NCBI GenBank assembly: GCA_017555925.1 | Contig: JAFZFL010000185.1 | Span: forward strand, 1-5,653 | Source: Bacteroidales bacterium | GTDB taxonomy: Bacteria; Bacteroidota; Bacteroidia; Bacteroidales; UBA932 | DNA length: 5,653 nt | Direction of reading: 5' to 3' | Shown here: in pieces, positions 1 through 5,653 of the stretch | How the letters are laid out: each line of letters opens with the position of its first letter | Position numbering within the stretch: the stretch's first letter is position 1 | Position numbers and translations under genes: made by a program | The notes under the pieces: generated by a model | What the model saw: the letters and a program-made list of their open reading frames with translations, nothing else | Told to the model about the DNA's origin: nothing | The model's database searches: none

Positions 1-776
1 TTCTTGCAGGACTCTTTGTAAACTTCAGGATGCCTAAATTTGCCAACTACGGCAAACTTATAGCATGGCTTGGATTGGGAACTGTAATAATGCCGGCATT
101 GAGCGGAACATTCTTTGGAGCCAAACTCTATGAACTCTTCCCTATGCCTGAAAATATTACACAACTCTTCTTCAATGATATGCAAATGTTCTGGTTTGCA
201 ATTCTCTTTGGAATATTCCAGATAGTTGTTGCAAGACTTATACAATGCGTATACAATCTTATAAAGAAGAATTACAGAGTTGGATTGAACAGCCTTGGCT
301 GGGCAATATCAATTGCATGGGCAACTTTGGCTTACGCATCATCAGAGACCGGCTTCGGTTATCCTGCATTTGTAAATTACATTGGCCTTGCAGGTCTTGC
401 TCTAATAGTTCTATTTGGTTCAGATGCCAAGAATCCTATTGTAAGGCTTTTCAAAGGCACATTTACACTTTATGACTCAACAAGCGTATTTGGTGATATA
501 CTCTCATACATACGTCTGTTTGGTCTTGCTACATCCGGAGGTATCCTTGGATTTGTGATAAATTCAATATCACTTACACTTGGGGAGGTTCCTTATGTGG
601 GCTGGCTGCTTATGATAGTGATGCTTATATTTGGCCATACCTTCGTAATGTTGCTTTCGAGCCTTGGTGCATTTGTTCACCCGTTACGTCTTACCTTCAT
701 TGAGTTCTACAAGAATGCAGGATTTGAAGGAGGCGGAAGAGCATATAACCCTTTGAGAAAACCTGAAAAACAATAA
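1..776 (+). CDS. ntpI: V/A-type ATPase subunit I, membrane stator (C-terminal part, 5' end outside window)
   Basis: This is the membrane half of subunit I (subunit a of V0), which forms the stationary ion half-channels beside the rotating K ring. The reading frame is open from base 3, so the gene starts upstream; the ATG at base 30 is internal. About six hydrophobic segments are visible. The strongest marker is the segment with residues GDILSYIRLFGLA, whose Arg codon is at 513-515. It matches the S-Y-x-R-L motif holding the essential arginine of V-type a subunits. A second conserved Arg (687-689) lies in HPLRLTFIEFYKNAGFEGGG, which matches the family's terminal 'RLhwVEf-K-F-GGG' block. The end looks normal. 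Subunit K follows after 36 bases, as in the E-DUF2764-A-B-D-I-K operons I know from Bacteroidetes. The assignment is secure; direction and coupling ion are not decided by this subunit. Confidence 0.93.
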   Translation, partial: LAGLFVNFRMPKFANYGKLIAWLGLGTVIMPALSGTFFGAKLYELFPMPENITQLFFNDMQMFWFAILFGIFQIVVARLIQCVYNLIKKNYRVGLNSLGWAISIAWATLAYASSETGFGYPAFVNYIGLAGLALIVLFGSDAKNPIVRLFKGTFTLYDSTSVFGDILSYIRLFGLATSGGILGFVINSISLTLGEVPYVGWLLMIVMLIFGHTFVMLLSSLGAFVHPLRLTFIEFYKNAGFEGGGRAYNPLRKPEKQ

Positions 777-812
777 ACAAAAATAGATTAACAATTTAAA
801 AATTTTAATATT

Positions 813-1268
813 ATGGAACAATTACCTTTCTTTTTGGCCTATGTTGGAATGGGCATTATGTTGGCAGTATCTTGCATCGGTAGTACTTTTGGTGTAACAG
901 TTGGCGGTAACGCAACTATCGGTGCGCTAAAGAAAAACCCTGACATGTTTGGTTCTGCAATGATTCTTTGTGCATTGCCTGCGACTCAAGGTCTTTATGG
1001 TTTTGCAGCATTCTTCTTGATGCTTAACAAACTTAAAGTAATGGAGACTATCTCAATCAATGCTTCACTTGCTATTCTTGCAGCAGGTTGCGCTCTTGGT
1101 ATCGTAGGTTTCTTTTCAGCTTTGAAACAATCTTCAATGGTTGCTAACGGTATCAATGAGATGGCTAACGGTAATGATGTATTTGGTAAAACTTTGATTC
1201 TTGCTGTATTCCCTGAGCTTTATGCGATCTTGGCATTTGCAGCAGCTTTCTTGGCTCTACCTGCATAA
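813..1268 (+). CDS. ntpK: V/A-type ATPase subunit K (rotor-ring proteolipid)
   Basis: The membrane ring subunit of a V/A-type ATPase, 151 residues with four membrane helices (about 8-30, 48-72, 82-103 and 127-150). It is therefore a duplicated two-hairpin proteolipid of the usual length for bacterial K subunits. The ion-carrying carboxylate is Glu135 in FPELYAILAF. As in Enterococcus hirae NtpK, only the second hairpin carries one; the first has Gln59 in LPATQGLYGF. The residues equivalent to the E. hirae Na+ ligands (Leu61, Thr64, Gln65, Gln110, Glu139) are all present as Leu55, Thr58, Gln59, Gln106 and Glu135, so Na+ transport is a reasonable inference. The start is preceded by an A/T-rich leader with A at -3 and -6 and no Shine-Dalgarno. 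It is the last gene of the ATPase operon, followed directly by a terminator. Confidence 0.95.
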   Translation: MEQLPFFLAYVGMGIMLAVSCIGSTFGVTVGGNATIGALKKNPDMFGSAMILCALPATQGLYGFAAFFLMLNKLKVMETISINASLAILAAGCALGIVGFFSALKQSSMVANGINEMANGNDVFGKTLILAVFPELYAILAFAAAFLALPA

Positions 1269-1290
1269 TTTGATCCAATAAGAATAGACA

Positions 1291-1328
1291 AAAGAGTCTG
1301 TCGGGAAGAGCCGGCAGACTTTTTTTTT
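1291..1328 (+). terminator. Intrinsic terminator of the V-ATPase operon
   Basis: A 10-bp stem (1295-1304 with 1311-1320, one G-U pair) closes a 6-base loop (GAAGAG). It is followed by T at 1320-1328, and an A run before the stem can extend it by pairing with the T tract. It starts 22 bases after the subunit K stop codon. It should separate the ATPase transcript from the phosphomutase gene downstream. Confidence 0.92.
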
Positions 1329-1380
1329 ATTTATAAGTTCAATTTCTACCTGTAAAAGGATATGTAGATTTAAAATTGAC

Positions 1381-1388
1381 TATATTTG
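1381..1388 (+). promoter_or_regulatory. Likely -7 promoter element (TAnnTTTG) for the phosphomutase operon
   Basis: TATATTTG matches the Bacteroidetes -7 consensus TAnnTTTG exactly. It lies just after the preceding terminator and 56 bases before the start codon at 1445. No good TTTG -33 element is visible 17-23 bases upstream, so the promoter may be weak or helped by an activator. The predicted leader is about 50 bases, A/T-rich, with no convincing hairpin. Confidence 0.55.
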
Positions 1389-1444
1389 CAGTTTCCCGTA
1401 GATAACGGCCCTTTTACAATTGAAGTTATTAAATTATAGATATT

Positions 1445-2836
1445 ATGACACTAATCAAGTCAATTTCAGGTATCAGAGGTACAATCGGTGGCGCTCCTGG
1501 TGATGCACTTACCCCAATTGATATTGTTAAATTTACTGCAGCATATGCAGCTGAATTAAGAAGAAGAGTTCCAGGTTTGGAAAATTACAAGGTTGTTGTA
1601 GGACGAGATGCCCGCATATCGGGTCAAATGGTTGAGTCAATTGTTTGCGGCACTTTGATTGCGTTCTGTATTTATGTTGTAAATGCCGGACTTGCCTCTA
1701 CTCCTACTACCGAGATGGCTGTGATTTTTGAAAAGGCTCAAGGTGGCATTATACTTACAGCTTCTCACAACCCAAAACAGTGGAATGCACTCAAATTATT
1801 GAATGAAAAGGGTGAATTCCTTAATGCAGCAGAGGGTGAAGCACTTTTGAAAGTTGCAGAGAAGGAGGAGTTTGACTTCTATGATGTAGACAGAATTGGA
1901 AAGATTGAGAATAAAGATTTTACAGATGCCCATATTGAGGCAGTTCTTGCCGACTCATTGGTTGATGTTCGTGCAATTAAAGCTAAAGGTTTTAAGGTTG
2001 TTCTTGATGCAGTGAACTCAGTTGGTGGCTCAACAATGCCAAAATTATTGGAAAAATTGGGTGTGGAGTGCATAGAACTGCATTGTACTCCAAACGGTCA
2101 CTTCCCTCACAATCCTGAACCGCTACCTGAAAATCTTGTTGAATTGCGCGAAAAAGTTGTAAAAGAGGGTGCTCAACTTGGCATTTCTGTTGACCCGGAT
2201 GTTGACAGACTTGCTCTGATTTGCGAAGATGGAAACGCATTTGGAGAGGAGTATACACTGGTATCAGTTGCAGATTATGTTCTACAGAACAGAAAGGGAG
2301 CTACAGTCTCTAACCTATCATCTTCACGCGCATTGAGAGATGTAACAGAGTCTCATGGTGAAAAATACTTTGCTTCTGCTGTTGGAGAGGTTAATGTTAC
2401 AACCAAAATGAAAGAGGTAGGCGCTGTAATAGGTGGAGAGGGTAACGGCGGTGTAATTTATCCTGCTCTTCATTATGGTCGTGACGCGTATATTGGAATT
2501 GCACTATTCTTAAGCAATCTTGCCCATAAAGATGTGAAGGCTTCTGAACTCAGAGCAACATATCCACCATATTTCAGCTCAAAAAACAAGATTGAGCTAT
2601 CTGACAAGAACCTTATTGACAAGATTTTGAATACAATCAAAGAGAGCTATTCAAATGAAAGGGTAACAGATATTGACGGTGTAAAAATAGATTTTGATGC
2701 CCAAAAGACATGGGTACACTTAAGAAAATCCAATACAGAGCCAATTATCAGAATATATGCTGAGGGTCCTACTCAAGAAGAGGCAGACAGATTGGCCCAA
2801 CGTATAATTTCGCAGATTAATACAATTATAGGATAA
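1445..2836 (+). CDS. glmM: Phosphohexomutase, probable phosphoglucosamine mutase (GlmM-like; alpha-D-phosphohexomutase superfamily)
   Basis: A cytoplasmic enzyme of 463 residues, full length for the family, that moves phosphate between C6 and C1 of a sugar phosphate. The likely substrate is glucosamine phosphate, feeding UDP-GlcNAc and cell-wall synthesis. All four signatures are present in order. They are the phosphoserine loop TASHNP (Ser107), the Mg2+ site DPDVDR (Asp250, Asp252, Asp254), the sugar-specificity loop GGEGNGG (330-336), and the phosphate-binding loop RKSNTEP (427-433). The N-terminal SISGIRGTIGG supports the ATG at 1445. The specificity loop is GEGNGG, not the GEQSGH of typical bacterial GlmM, and the serine loop begins with T, not S. 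These recall archaeal-type mutases, so phosphomannomutase or phosphoglucomutase activity cannot be excluded. The NamZ-like gene begins 10 bases after the stop. Confidence 0.88.
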   Translation: MTLIKSISGIRGTIGGAPGDALTPIDIVKFTAAYAAELRRRVPGLENYKVVVGRDARISGQMVESIVCGTLIAFCIYVVNAGLASTPTTEMAVIFEKAQGGIILTASHNPKQWNALKLLNEKGEFLNAAEGEALLKVAEKEEFDFYDVDRIGKIENKDFTDAHIEAVLADSLVDVRAIKAKGFKVVLDAVNSVGGSTMPKLLEKLGVECIELHCTPNGHFPHNPEPLPENLVELREKVVKEGAQLGISVDPDVDRLALICEDGNAFGEEYTLVSVADYVLQNRKGATVSNLSSSRALRDVTESHGEKYFASAVGEVNVTTKMKEVGAVIGGEGNGGVIYPALHYGRDAYIGIALFLSNLAHKDVKASELRATYPPYFSSKNKIELSDKNLIDKILNTIKESYSNERVTDIDGVKIDFDAQKTWVHLRKSNTEPIIRIYAEGPTQEEADRLAQRIISQINTIIG

Positions 2837-2840
2837 GGGG
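2835..2840 (+). promoter_or_regulatory. Shine-Dalgarno-like site overlapping the phosphomutase stop codon
   Basis: AAGGGG overlaps the last two bases of the phosphomutase TAA and ends 6 bases before the ATG at 2847. The other starts in this window have A/T-rich leaders instead, so this is the one purine-rich candidate. It could help terminating ribosomes re-initiate on the NamZ-like gene. Bacteroidetes generally depend little on Shine-Dalgarno pairing, so its role is uncertain. Confidence 0.35.
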
Positions 2841-2846
2841 TACAAG

Positions 2847-4067
2847 ATGTTTTCATTCAGAACTACCCCTATAAGCCAACAACCCGATCTTATCCTCAAA
2901 GGGGGTAAGATTGGGATTTTATGTAATCAGACAGCATGGCATCCAGAAACCGGAGAGTACATCTTTGAGACCTATGCCAGAAAGGGGAATTTGAAAAGGG
3001 TATTTGTTCCAGAACATGGGTTATTTGGCGAACTTCAAGATCAGGTAAAACTTGATGAGACCTCTGTTTACAATTATGGAGAGGTTGAATTCATTTCACT
3101 ATACGGAAATTCAGAGGAGTCGCTATATGCTTCGGTCTCAAAATTGGTTGATTTGGATGCTCTGATTATTGAACTGCAAGATGTAGGATGCAGATACTAC
3201 ACATATATAAGCACCATATTCAATCTTTTTAAAGTCCTTAAAAATGAGGAGATTGATTTGTCGGTATATATTGTGGACCGTGCCAATCCTGCCGGAAGAC
3301 AGGTTGAGGGCACAATGCTAAGGGCCGGGTACAGGTCATTTATTGGCATTGAGGGTCTGCCACATCGTCATGGCCTTACAATTGGAGAGCTTGCATATCA
3401 TCTCTATAACGAGATAAATGCCAAATTTCCATTACATATAATTTCATACAAGGCATCTCAGGGAAACAAGGATCTGCTTCCATGGAGCATTCCACCTTCA
3501 CCAAACTTTCCAGGATTGTTTACAGCTCATTTCTATAGCGGACAATGCTTGTGGGAAGGGACTAATGTGAGCGAAGGAAGAGGTACTACAAGGCCTTTTG
3601 AGCTGTTTGGTGCCCCATACATGGAAAAACTGGCAAATTATAACAGTTTGAACGGATATGAGAACTGGAATGATCCAAAACATCCTATGCATGATGAGGG
3701 TGTCTTTATAAGATGGATGAAATTTATACCTACATTCCACAAATATAAAGATGAGTGCTGCTTTGGATTCCAGTTATTGTTGAACCCCAATATGCAATAC
3801 CATGCATTGGCACATAATTTGAAAATTATGCGCTTCATGAGAGATAATTGCCCGGGCTTTGAGTTCAGACCAGGAAAATATGAGGCCGGGAATGACAAAA
3901 CGGCAATTGAACTGTTATTGGGAGATAAAGATCTGATAGACTTTGTAAATGGAAACGGATCGTGGAAAGAGATTAAAGAGCATATAAAAATAGAGGAACA
4001 GAAATGGATAAGAAAGACCAAAAAAGATCTCCTCTATGAAGATGAACAACTCTACAGAATAAAATGA
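2847..4067 (+). CDS. NamZ-like exo-beta-N-acetylmuramidase (DUF1343, glycoside hydrolase family GH171), no signal peptide
   Basis: A 406-residue member of the DUF1343/NamZ family, whose characterised members (Bacillus subtilis NamZ, formerly YbbC; Tannerella forsythia) remove MurNAc from the non-reducing end of peptidoglycan fragments. Family blocks occur in order: GILCNQT (23-29), PEHGLFG (55-61), LQDVGCRYYTY (110-120), DRANPAGR (144-151), RHGLTIGELA (174-183), PPSPNFP (216-222) and EGTNVSEGRGTTRPFE (237-252), with the usual C-terminal K-x-x-LLY. From memory, the Glu of the E-H-G block (Glu56) belongs to the active site of studied members. Unlike those secreted enzymes, it begins directly with the catalytic domain. 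An in-frame TAG at 2829-2831 and no alternative start codon rule out a longer N-terminus, so a cytoplasmic location is inferred. It is tightly linked to the upstream phosphomutase. Family assignment is firm; the exact substrate is not. Confidence 0.88.
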   Translation: MFSFRTTPISQQPDLILKGGKIGILCNQTAWHPETGEYIFETYARKGNLKRVFVPEHGLFGELQDQVKLDETSVYNYGEVEFISLYGNSEESLYASVSKLVDLDALIIELQDVGCRYYTYISTIFNLFKVLKNEEIDLSVYIVDRANPAGRQVEGTMLRAGYRSFIGIEGLPHRHGLTIGELAYHLYNEINAKFPLHIISYKASQGNKDLLPWSIPPSPNFPGLFTAHFYSGQCLWEGTNVSEGRGTTRPFELFGAPYMEKLANYNSLNGYENWNDPKHPMHDEGVFIRWMKFIPTFHKYKDECCFGFQLLLNPNMQYHALAHNLKIMRFMRDNCPGFEFRPGKYEAGNDKTAIELLLGDKDLIDFVNGNGSWKEIKEHIKIEEQKWIRKTKKDLLYEDEQLYRIK

Positions 4068-4118
4068 CAGCTTATCTGTCGGGAAAAATAATGGTATATA
4101 CAATAAAATTTAAAAATT

Positions 4119-4871
4119 ATGGCAAATCCGGTATTAAATGATACTCTTTTTAAAAAGAGTGCCGCAGTATTTACTGAAAGCGGTACAATGACAGTCAAAG
4201 GCACAATGACAAAAGCATTGCTGCTGTTACTGTTGGTTATTGCTGCAGGTGCCTACACCTGGAAAATCTTTTATGAGGCAATCAATCCTGCATCAATCAG
4301 TGGTTGGATGTGGGGAGGAGTTATTGTTGGATTCATCTGCGCAATGGTTATAAGTTTCAAACCAAATACAGCTCCGTTCCTCTCACCTGTATATGCAGCT
4401 GCTGAAGGTTTGGTTTTGGGTGCAGTATCTGCAATATACAACTCTGCATTTGCAGAAACAGCTCCTAATATTATTTCTAATGCTGTTATACTTACACTAT
4501 TGTGTGCCTTGGTTATGCTAACAATTTACAGGACTGGTATCATAAAAGTCAACGGTACTTTTGCAAGGGTAATAACAGTTTCGTTAATCACGATCTTTAT
4601 TTTTTACATGGGAAGCATGCTGCTTTCAATGTTTGGAGTAAATCTTGAAATACTGCATGGCAGTTCTCCTCTAAGCATAGGAATAAGTGTTCTGATTGTT
4701 GGTATAGCAGCATTCAGTCTTCTTATGGATTATAAGTTTATTGAGCAGGCATCGGTTATGGGAGCCCCAAAACAGATGGAGTGGTATGGTGCATTCGGCC
4801 TCATGGTTACATTGGTATGGTTGTACCTTGAGATTCTGAAACTTCTTGGCAAGATTAATAGCAGAGAGTAA
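4119..4871 (+). CDS. Bax inhibitor-1/YccA-family membrane protein (PF12811-like)
   Basis: A 250-residue inner-membrane protein with about seven hydrophobic segments (near 31-50, 63-80, 89-107, 117-136, 148-172, 186-204 and 220-245). Hallmarks of the bacterial Bax inhibitor-1/YccA family branch are visible. They are the N-terminal MANPVLND and MTVKGTMTK stretches, the block APFLSPVYAAAEGLVLGAVS (85-104), the acidic LLMDYKFIE (201-209, Asp204) and the C-terminal EWYGAFGLMVTLVWLYLEIL (221-240). Some distant relatives are pH-sensitive Ca2+ leak channels and others bind the FtsH protease; no function can be fixed for this branch. The leader is A/T-rich, with A at -3 and -6. The 51-base gap after the NamZ-like gene has no clear terminator or promoter, so read-through from that gene is likely. 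No terminator is seen after it either. Confidence 0.88.
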   Translation: MANPVLNDTLFKKSAAVFTESGTMTVKGTMTKALLLLLLVIAAGAYTWKIFYEAINPASISGWMWGGVIVGFICAMVISFKPNTAPFLSPVYAAAEGLVLGAVSAIYNSAFAETAPNIISNAVILTLLCALVMLTIYRTGIIKVNGTFARVITVSLITIFIFYMGSMLLSMFGVNLEILHGSSPLSIGISVLIVGIAAFSLLMDYKFIEQASVMGAPKQMEWYGAFGLMVTLVWLYLEILKLLGKINSRE

Positions 4872-4884
4872 TTGTCAAGTTTTT

Positions 4885-4915
4885 TTTGCAGCTATAAAAT
4901 TAATTGCTACATTTG
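4885..4915 (+). promoter_or_regulatory. rpmE2: Bacteroidetes-type promoter for L31 (TTTG-N19-TACATTTG)
   Basis: A -33 element TTTG (4885-4888) sits 19 bases from TACATTTG (4908-4915), an exact match to the TAnnTTTG -7 consensus. Transcription should begin about 5-7 bases later, giving a leader of roughly 34 bases before the ATG at 4956. This is the best promoter match in the window, as expected for a highly expressed ribosomal protein gene. Confidence 0.82.
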
Positions 4916-4955
4916 CACCCCGTAAATTTACATTAAAAGCAATAGTATTAATATT

Positions 4956-5201
4956 ATGAAAAAAGGTATTCATCCCGAAAGCTATCGCCTAGTTGCTTTC
5001 AAGGATATGTCAAATGAGACAGTATTCATTACACGCTCTTGTGTTAATTCAAAAGAGACAATTGAGATTGATGGTGTAACTTACCCTCTAATCAAATTGG
5101 AGATTTCAAACACATCTCACCCATTCTATACCGGTAAGATGAAATTGGTTGACACAGCAGGTCGCGTTGATAAATTCTACCAACGTTACAAAAAGAAATA
5201 A
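4956..5201 (+). CDS. rpmE2: 50S ribosomal protein L31 type B
   Basis: An 81-residue protein of the large ribosomal subunit, located at the central protuberance near the contact with the small subunit. MKKGIHPESYRLVAFKDMSN at the start and the later EISNTSHPFYTGK and DTAGRVDKFYQRY are diagnostic of type B L31. It has a single cysteine (Cys29) and no CxxC pair, so it is the zinc-independent (C-minus) form. In many bacteria this form replaces the zinc form under zinc limitation; in Bacteroidetes it is commonly the standard copy. The ATG is set by the conserved N-terminus and a TTAATATT leader. It has its own promoter and a terminator 22 bases after the stop, so it can be a single-gene transcript. 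I see no obvious Zur operator. Confidence 0.97.
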   Translation: MKKGIHPESYRLVAFKDMSNETVFITRSCVNSKETIEIDGVTYPLIKLEISNTSHPFYTGKMKLVDTAGRVDKFYQRYKKK

Positions 5202-5223
5202 TCTGTCTTTAGAGATTTATATG

Positions 5224-5261
5224 GAGAAGGTAACCCGAATATGTGGTTACCTTCTCTTTTT
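5224..5261 (+). terminator. Intrinsic terminator after L31
   Basis: A perfect 12-bp stem (5224-5235 with 5245-5256) closes a 9-base loop and is followed by five T (5257-5261). It lies 22 bases after the L31 stop codon and just before the next promoter. This separates L31 from the last gene of the window. Confidence 0.93.
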
Positions 5262-5262
5262 A

Positions 5263-5293
5263 TTGATAATACATATGATTTTTTGTAATTTCG
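5263..5293 (+). promoter_or_regulatory. Likely promoter for the TIGR02757-family gene (TTG-N20-TAATTTCG)
   Basis: TTG at 5263-5265, immediately after the T tract of the L31 terminator, is 20 bases from TAATTTCG (5286-5293). The latter matches the Bacteroidetes TAnnTTTG element in all but one position. It would start transcription about 10-17 bases before the ATG at 5316, giving a very short leader. Confidence 0.6.
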
Positions 5294-5315
5294 CAAAGTA
5301 TTAGCCGATTGCATA

Positions 5316-5653
5316 ATGATTATACAAGAATCTATAAATCAACTTATTGAATTAAGTGAAGAGTATAATAGCGAGTCTTATTTTCTGGAAGATCCCATTA
5401 TATTTCCAAAACACTTTGCATTACTCATGGAGGGCAAGCAGAGCAGCTGCGGAAAAATGAAGGATGGGTATGTTCCAACTCTTAAGGATGTGGAGATTGC
5501 TGGAATAATTGCGGCTCACCTTGCCTGGGGAAGAAGAGATATGATTATAAGAGATTGCAAAAGGGCCTTTGATGAGATGGAGTGGCAACCATACAATTAT
5601 ATTATGGCCGGCAAATATAGAGATGACAACTCAAGTCTGCATAGGACAATCAA
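5316..5653 (+). CDS. TIGR02757-family (DUF2400) protein, N-terminal part, 3' end outside window
   Basis: An open frame from ATG at 5316 to the right edge (112 complete codons). The translation carries the features I associate with the TIGR02757 family, conserved in Bacteroidetes and a few other groups and of unknown function. These are FLEDPIIFPKHF (23-34), KDVEIAGIIAAHLAWGRRDM (57-76), a following helix ending in P-Y-N-Y-I, and SLHRT (107-111). No signal peptide or membrane segment is visible, so it is probably cytoplasmic. Compared with the family as I remember it, where D-P-I-x-x-P-H-x-F is followed within a few residues by D-x-E-I-A, there are about 18-20 extra residues here (roughly 35-55). 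The start is supported by a promoter and a terminator just upstream. No function can be assigned. Confidence 0.82.
   Translation, partial: MIIQESINQLIELSEEYNSESYFLEDPIIFPKHFALLMEGKQSSCGKMKDGYVPTLKDVEIAGIIAAHLAWGRRDMIIRDCKRAFDEMEWQPYNYIMAGKYRDDNSSLHRTI

Noticed and set aside
245..475. Second forward frame inside ATPase subunit I
   Set aside because: It is an out-of-frame shadow of a clearly conserved membrane protein, with no start context or motif of its own.
1340..1378. Imperfect inverted repeat upstream of the phosphomutase promoter (CAATTTCTAC with GTAGATTTAAAATTG)
   Set aside because: The arms match only with gaps in AT-rich sequence, which is not enough to propose an operator.
1879..2258. 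Reverse-strand open frames opposite the phosphomutase
   Set aside because: They lie wholly inside a gene with all catalytic motifs, show no recognisable domain, and have compositions expected of a frame opposite a real gene.
4066..4080. Small hairpin (GACAG-CTTAT-CTGTC) starting at the NamZ-like stop codon
   Set aside because: The stem is only 5 bp with no T run after it on either strand, too weak to call a terminator or regulatory element.
1298..4085. Ten-base repeat CTGTCGGGAA at 1298-1307 and 4076-4085
   Set aside because: Several matches of this length are expected by chance in 5.6 kb, and the first copy is explained by the terminator stem.
3498..4103. Reverse-strand open frames opposite the NamZ-like gene
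   Set aside because: They overlap one another and a well-conserved gene, and their Phe/Ser/Ile-rich translations look like antisense shadows with no family features.
4872..4955. Riboswitch or ribosomal-protein autoregulatory structure before L31
   Set aside because: The predicted leader is only about 34 A/T-rich bases with no convincing stem, so only the promoter is supported.
1..5653. Mobile element, CRISPR array, tRNA/rRNA or defence system
   Set aside because: No terminal repeats, repeat-spacer pattern, transposase or recombinase motifs, or cloverleaf-like sequence were seen. The genes are all recognisable core families with uniform composition.

Overview
The window is an ordinary-looking, AT-rich stretch of chromosome with every gene on the + strand. 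It most likely comes from a member of the Bacteroidetes, probably order Bacteroidales. The evidence is the V-type ATPase subunit order I-K, a type B L31 ribosomal protein without zinc-binding cysteines, a TIGR02757-family gene, A/T-rich start leaders with mostly no Shine-Dalgarno, and promoter elements of the Bacteroidetes sigma type (TTTG about 19 bases from TAnnTTTG). I cannot place it to genus.

Layout. At 1-776 lies the C-terminal part of the membrane stator subunit I of a V/A-type ATPase. The complete rotor-ring subunit K follows at 813-1268, and a strong intrinsic terminator at 1291-1328 closes that operon. A second unit then starts from a likely promoter near 1381-1388. It carries a phosphohexomutase of the GlmM/PGM/PMM superfamily (1445-2836), then, only 10 bases later, a NamZ/DUF1343 (GH171) exo-beta-N-acetylmuramidase homologue (2847-4067), and 51 bases further on a Bax inhibitor-1/YccA-family membrane protein (4119-4871). 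Next is ribosomal protein L31 type B (4956-5201), with a near-consensus Bacteroidetes promoter of its own and a textbook terminator at 5224-5261. The last gene, a TIGR02757-family protein of unknown function, starts at 5316 behind another promoter and runs off the right edge.

How the genes fit together. Subunits I and K form the ion path of the rotary ATPase. All five residues that coordinate Na+ in the Enterococcus hirae K ring are conserved here, so Na+ coupling is plausible. The phosphomutase and the NamZ homologue are tightly coupled. The NamZ homologue demonstrably cannot carry an N-terminal export signal, because an in-frame stop lies 16 bases before its start. This suggests a cytoplasmic amino-sugar or muropeptide salvage role instead of the secreted role usual for characterised relatives. 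This pairing is the most interesting feature. I see no mobile element, CRISPR array, RNA gene or clearly novel system, and no gene-free stretch longer than 300 bases.
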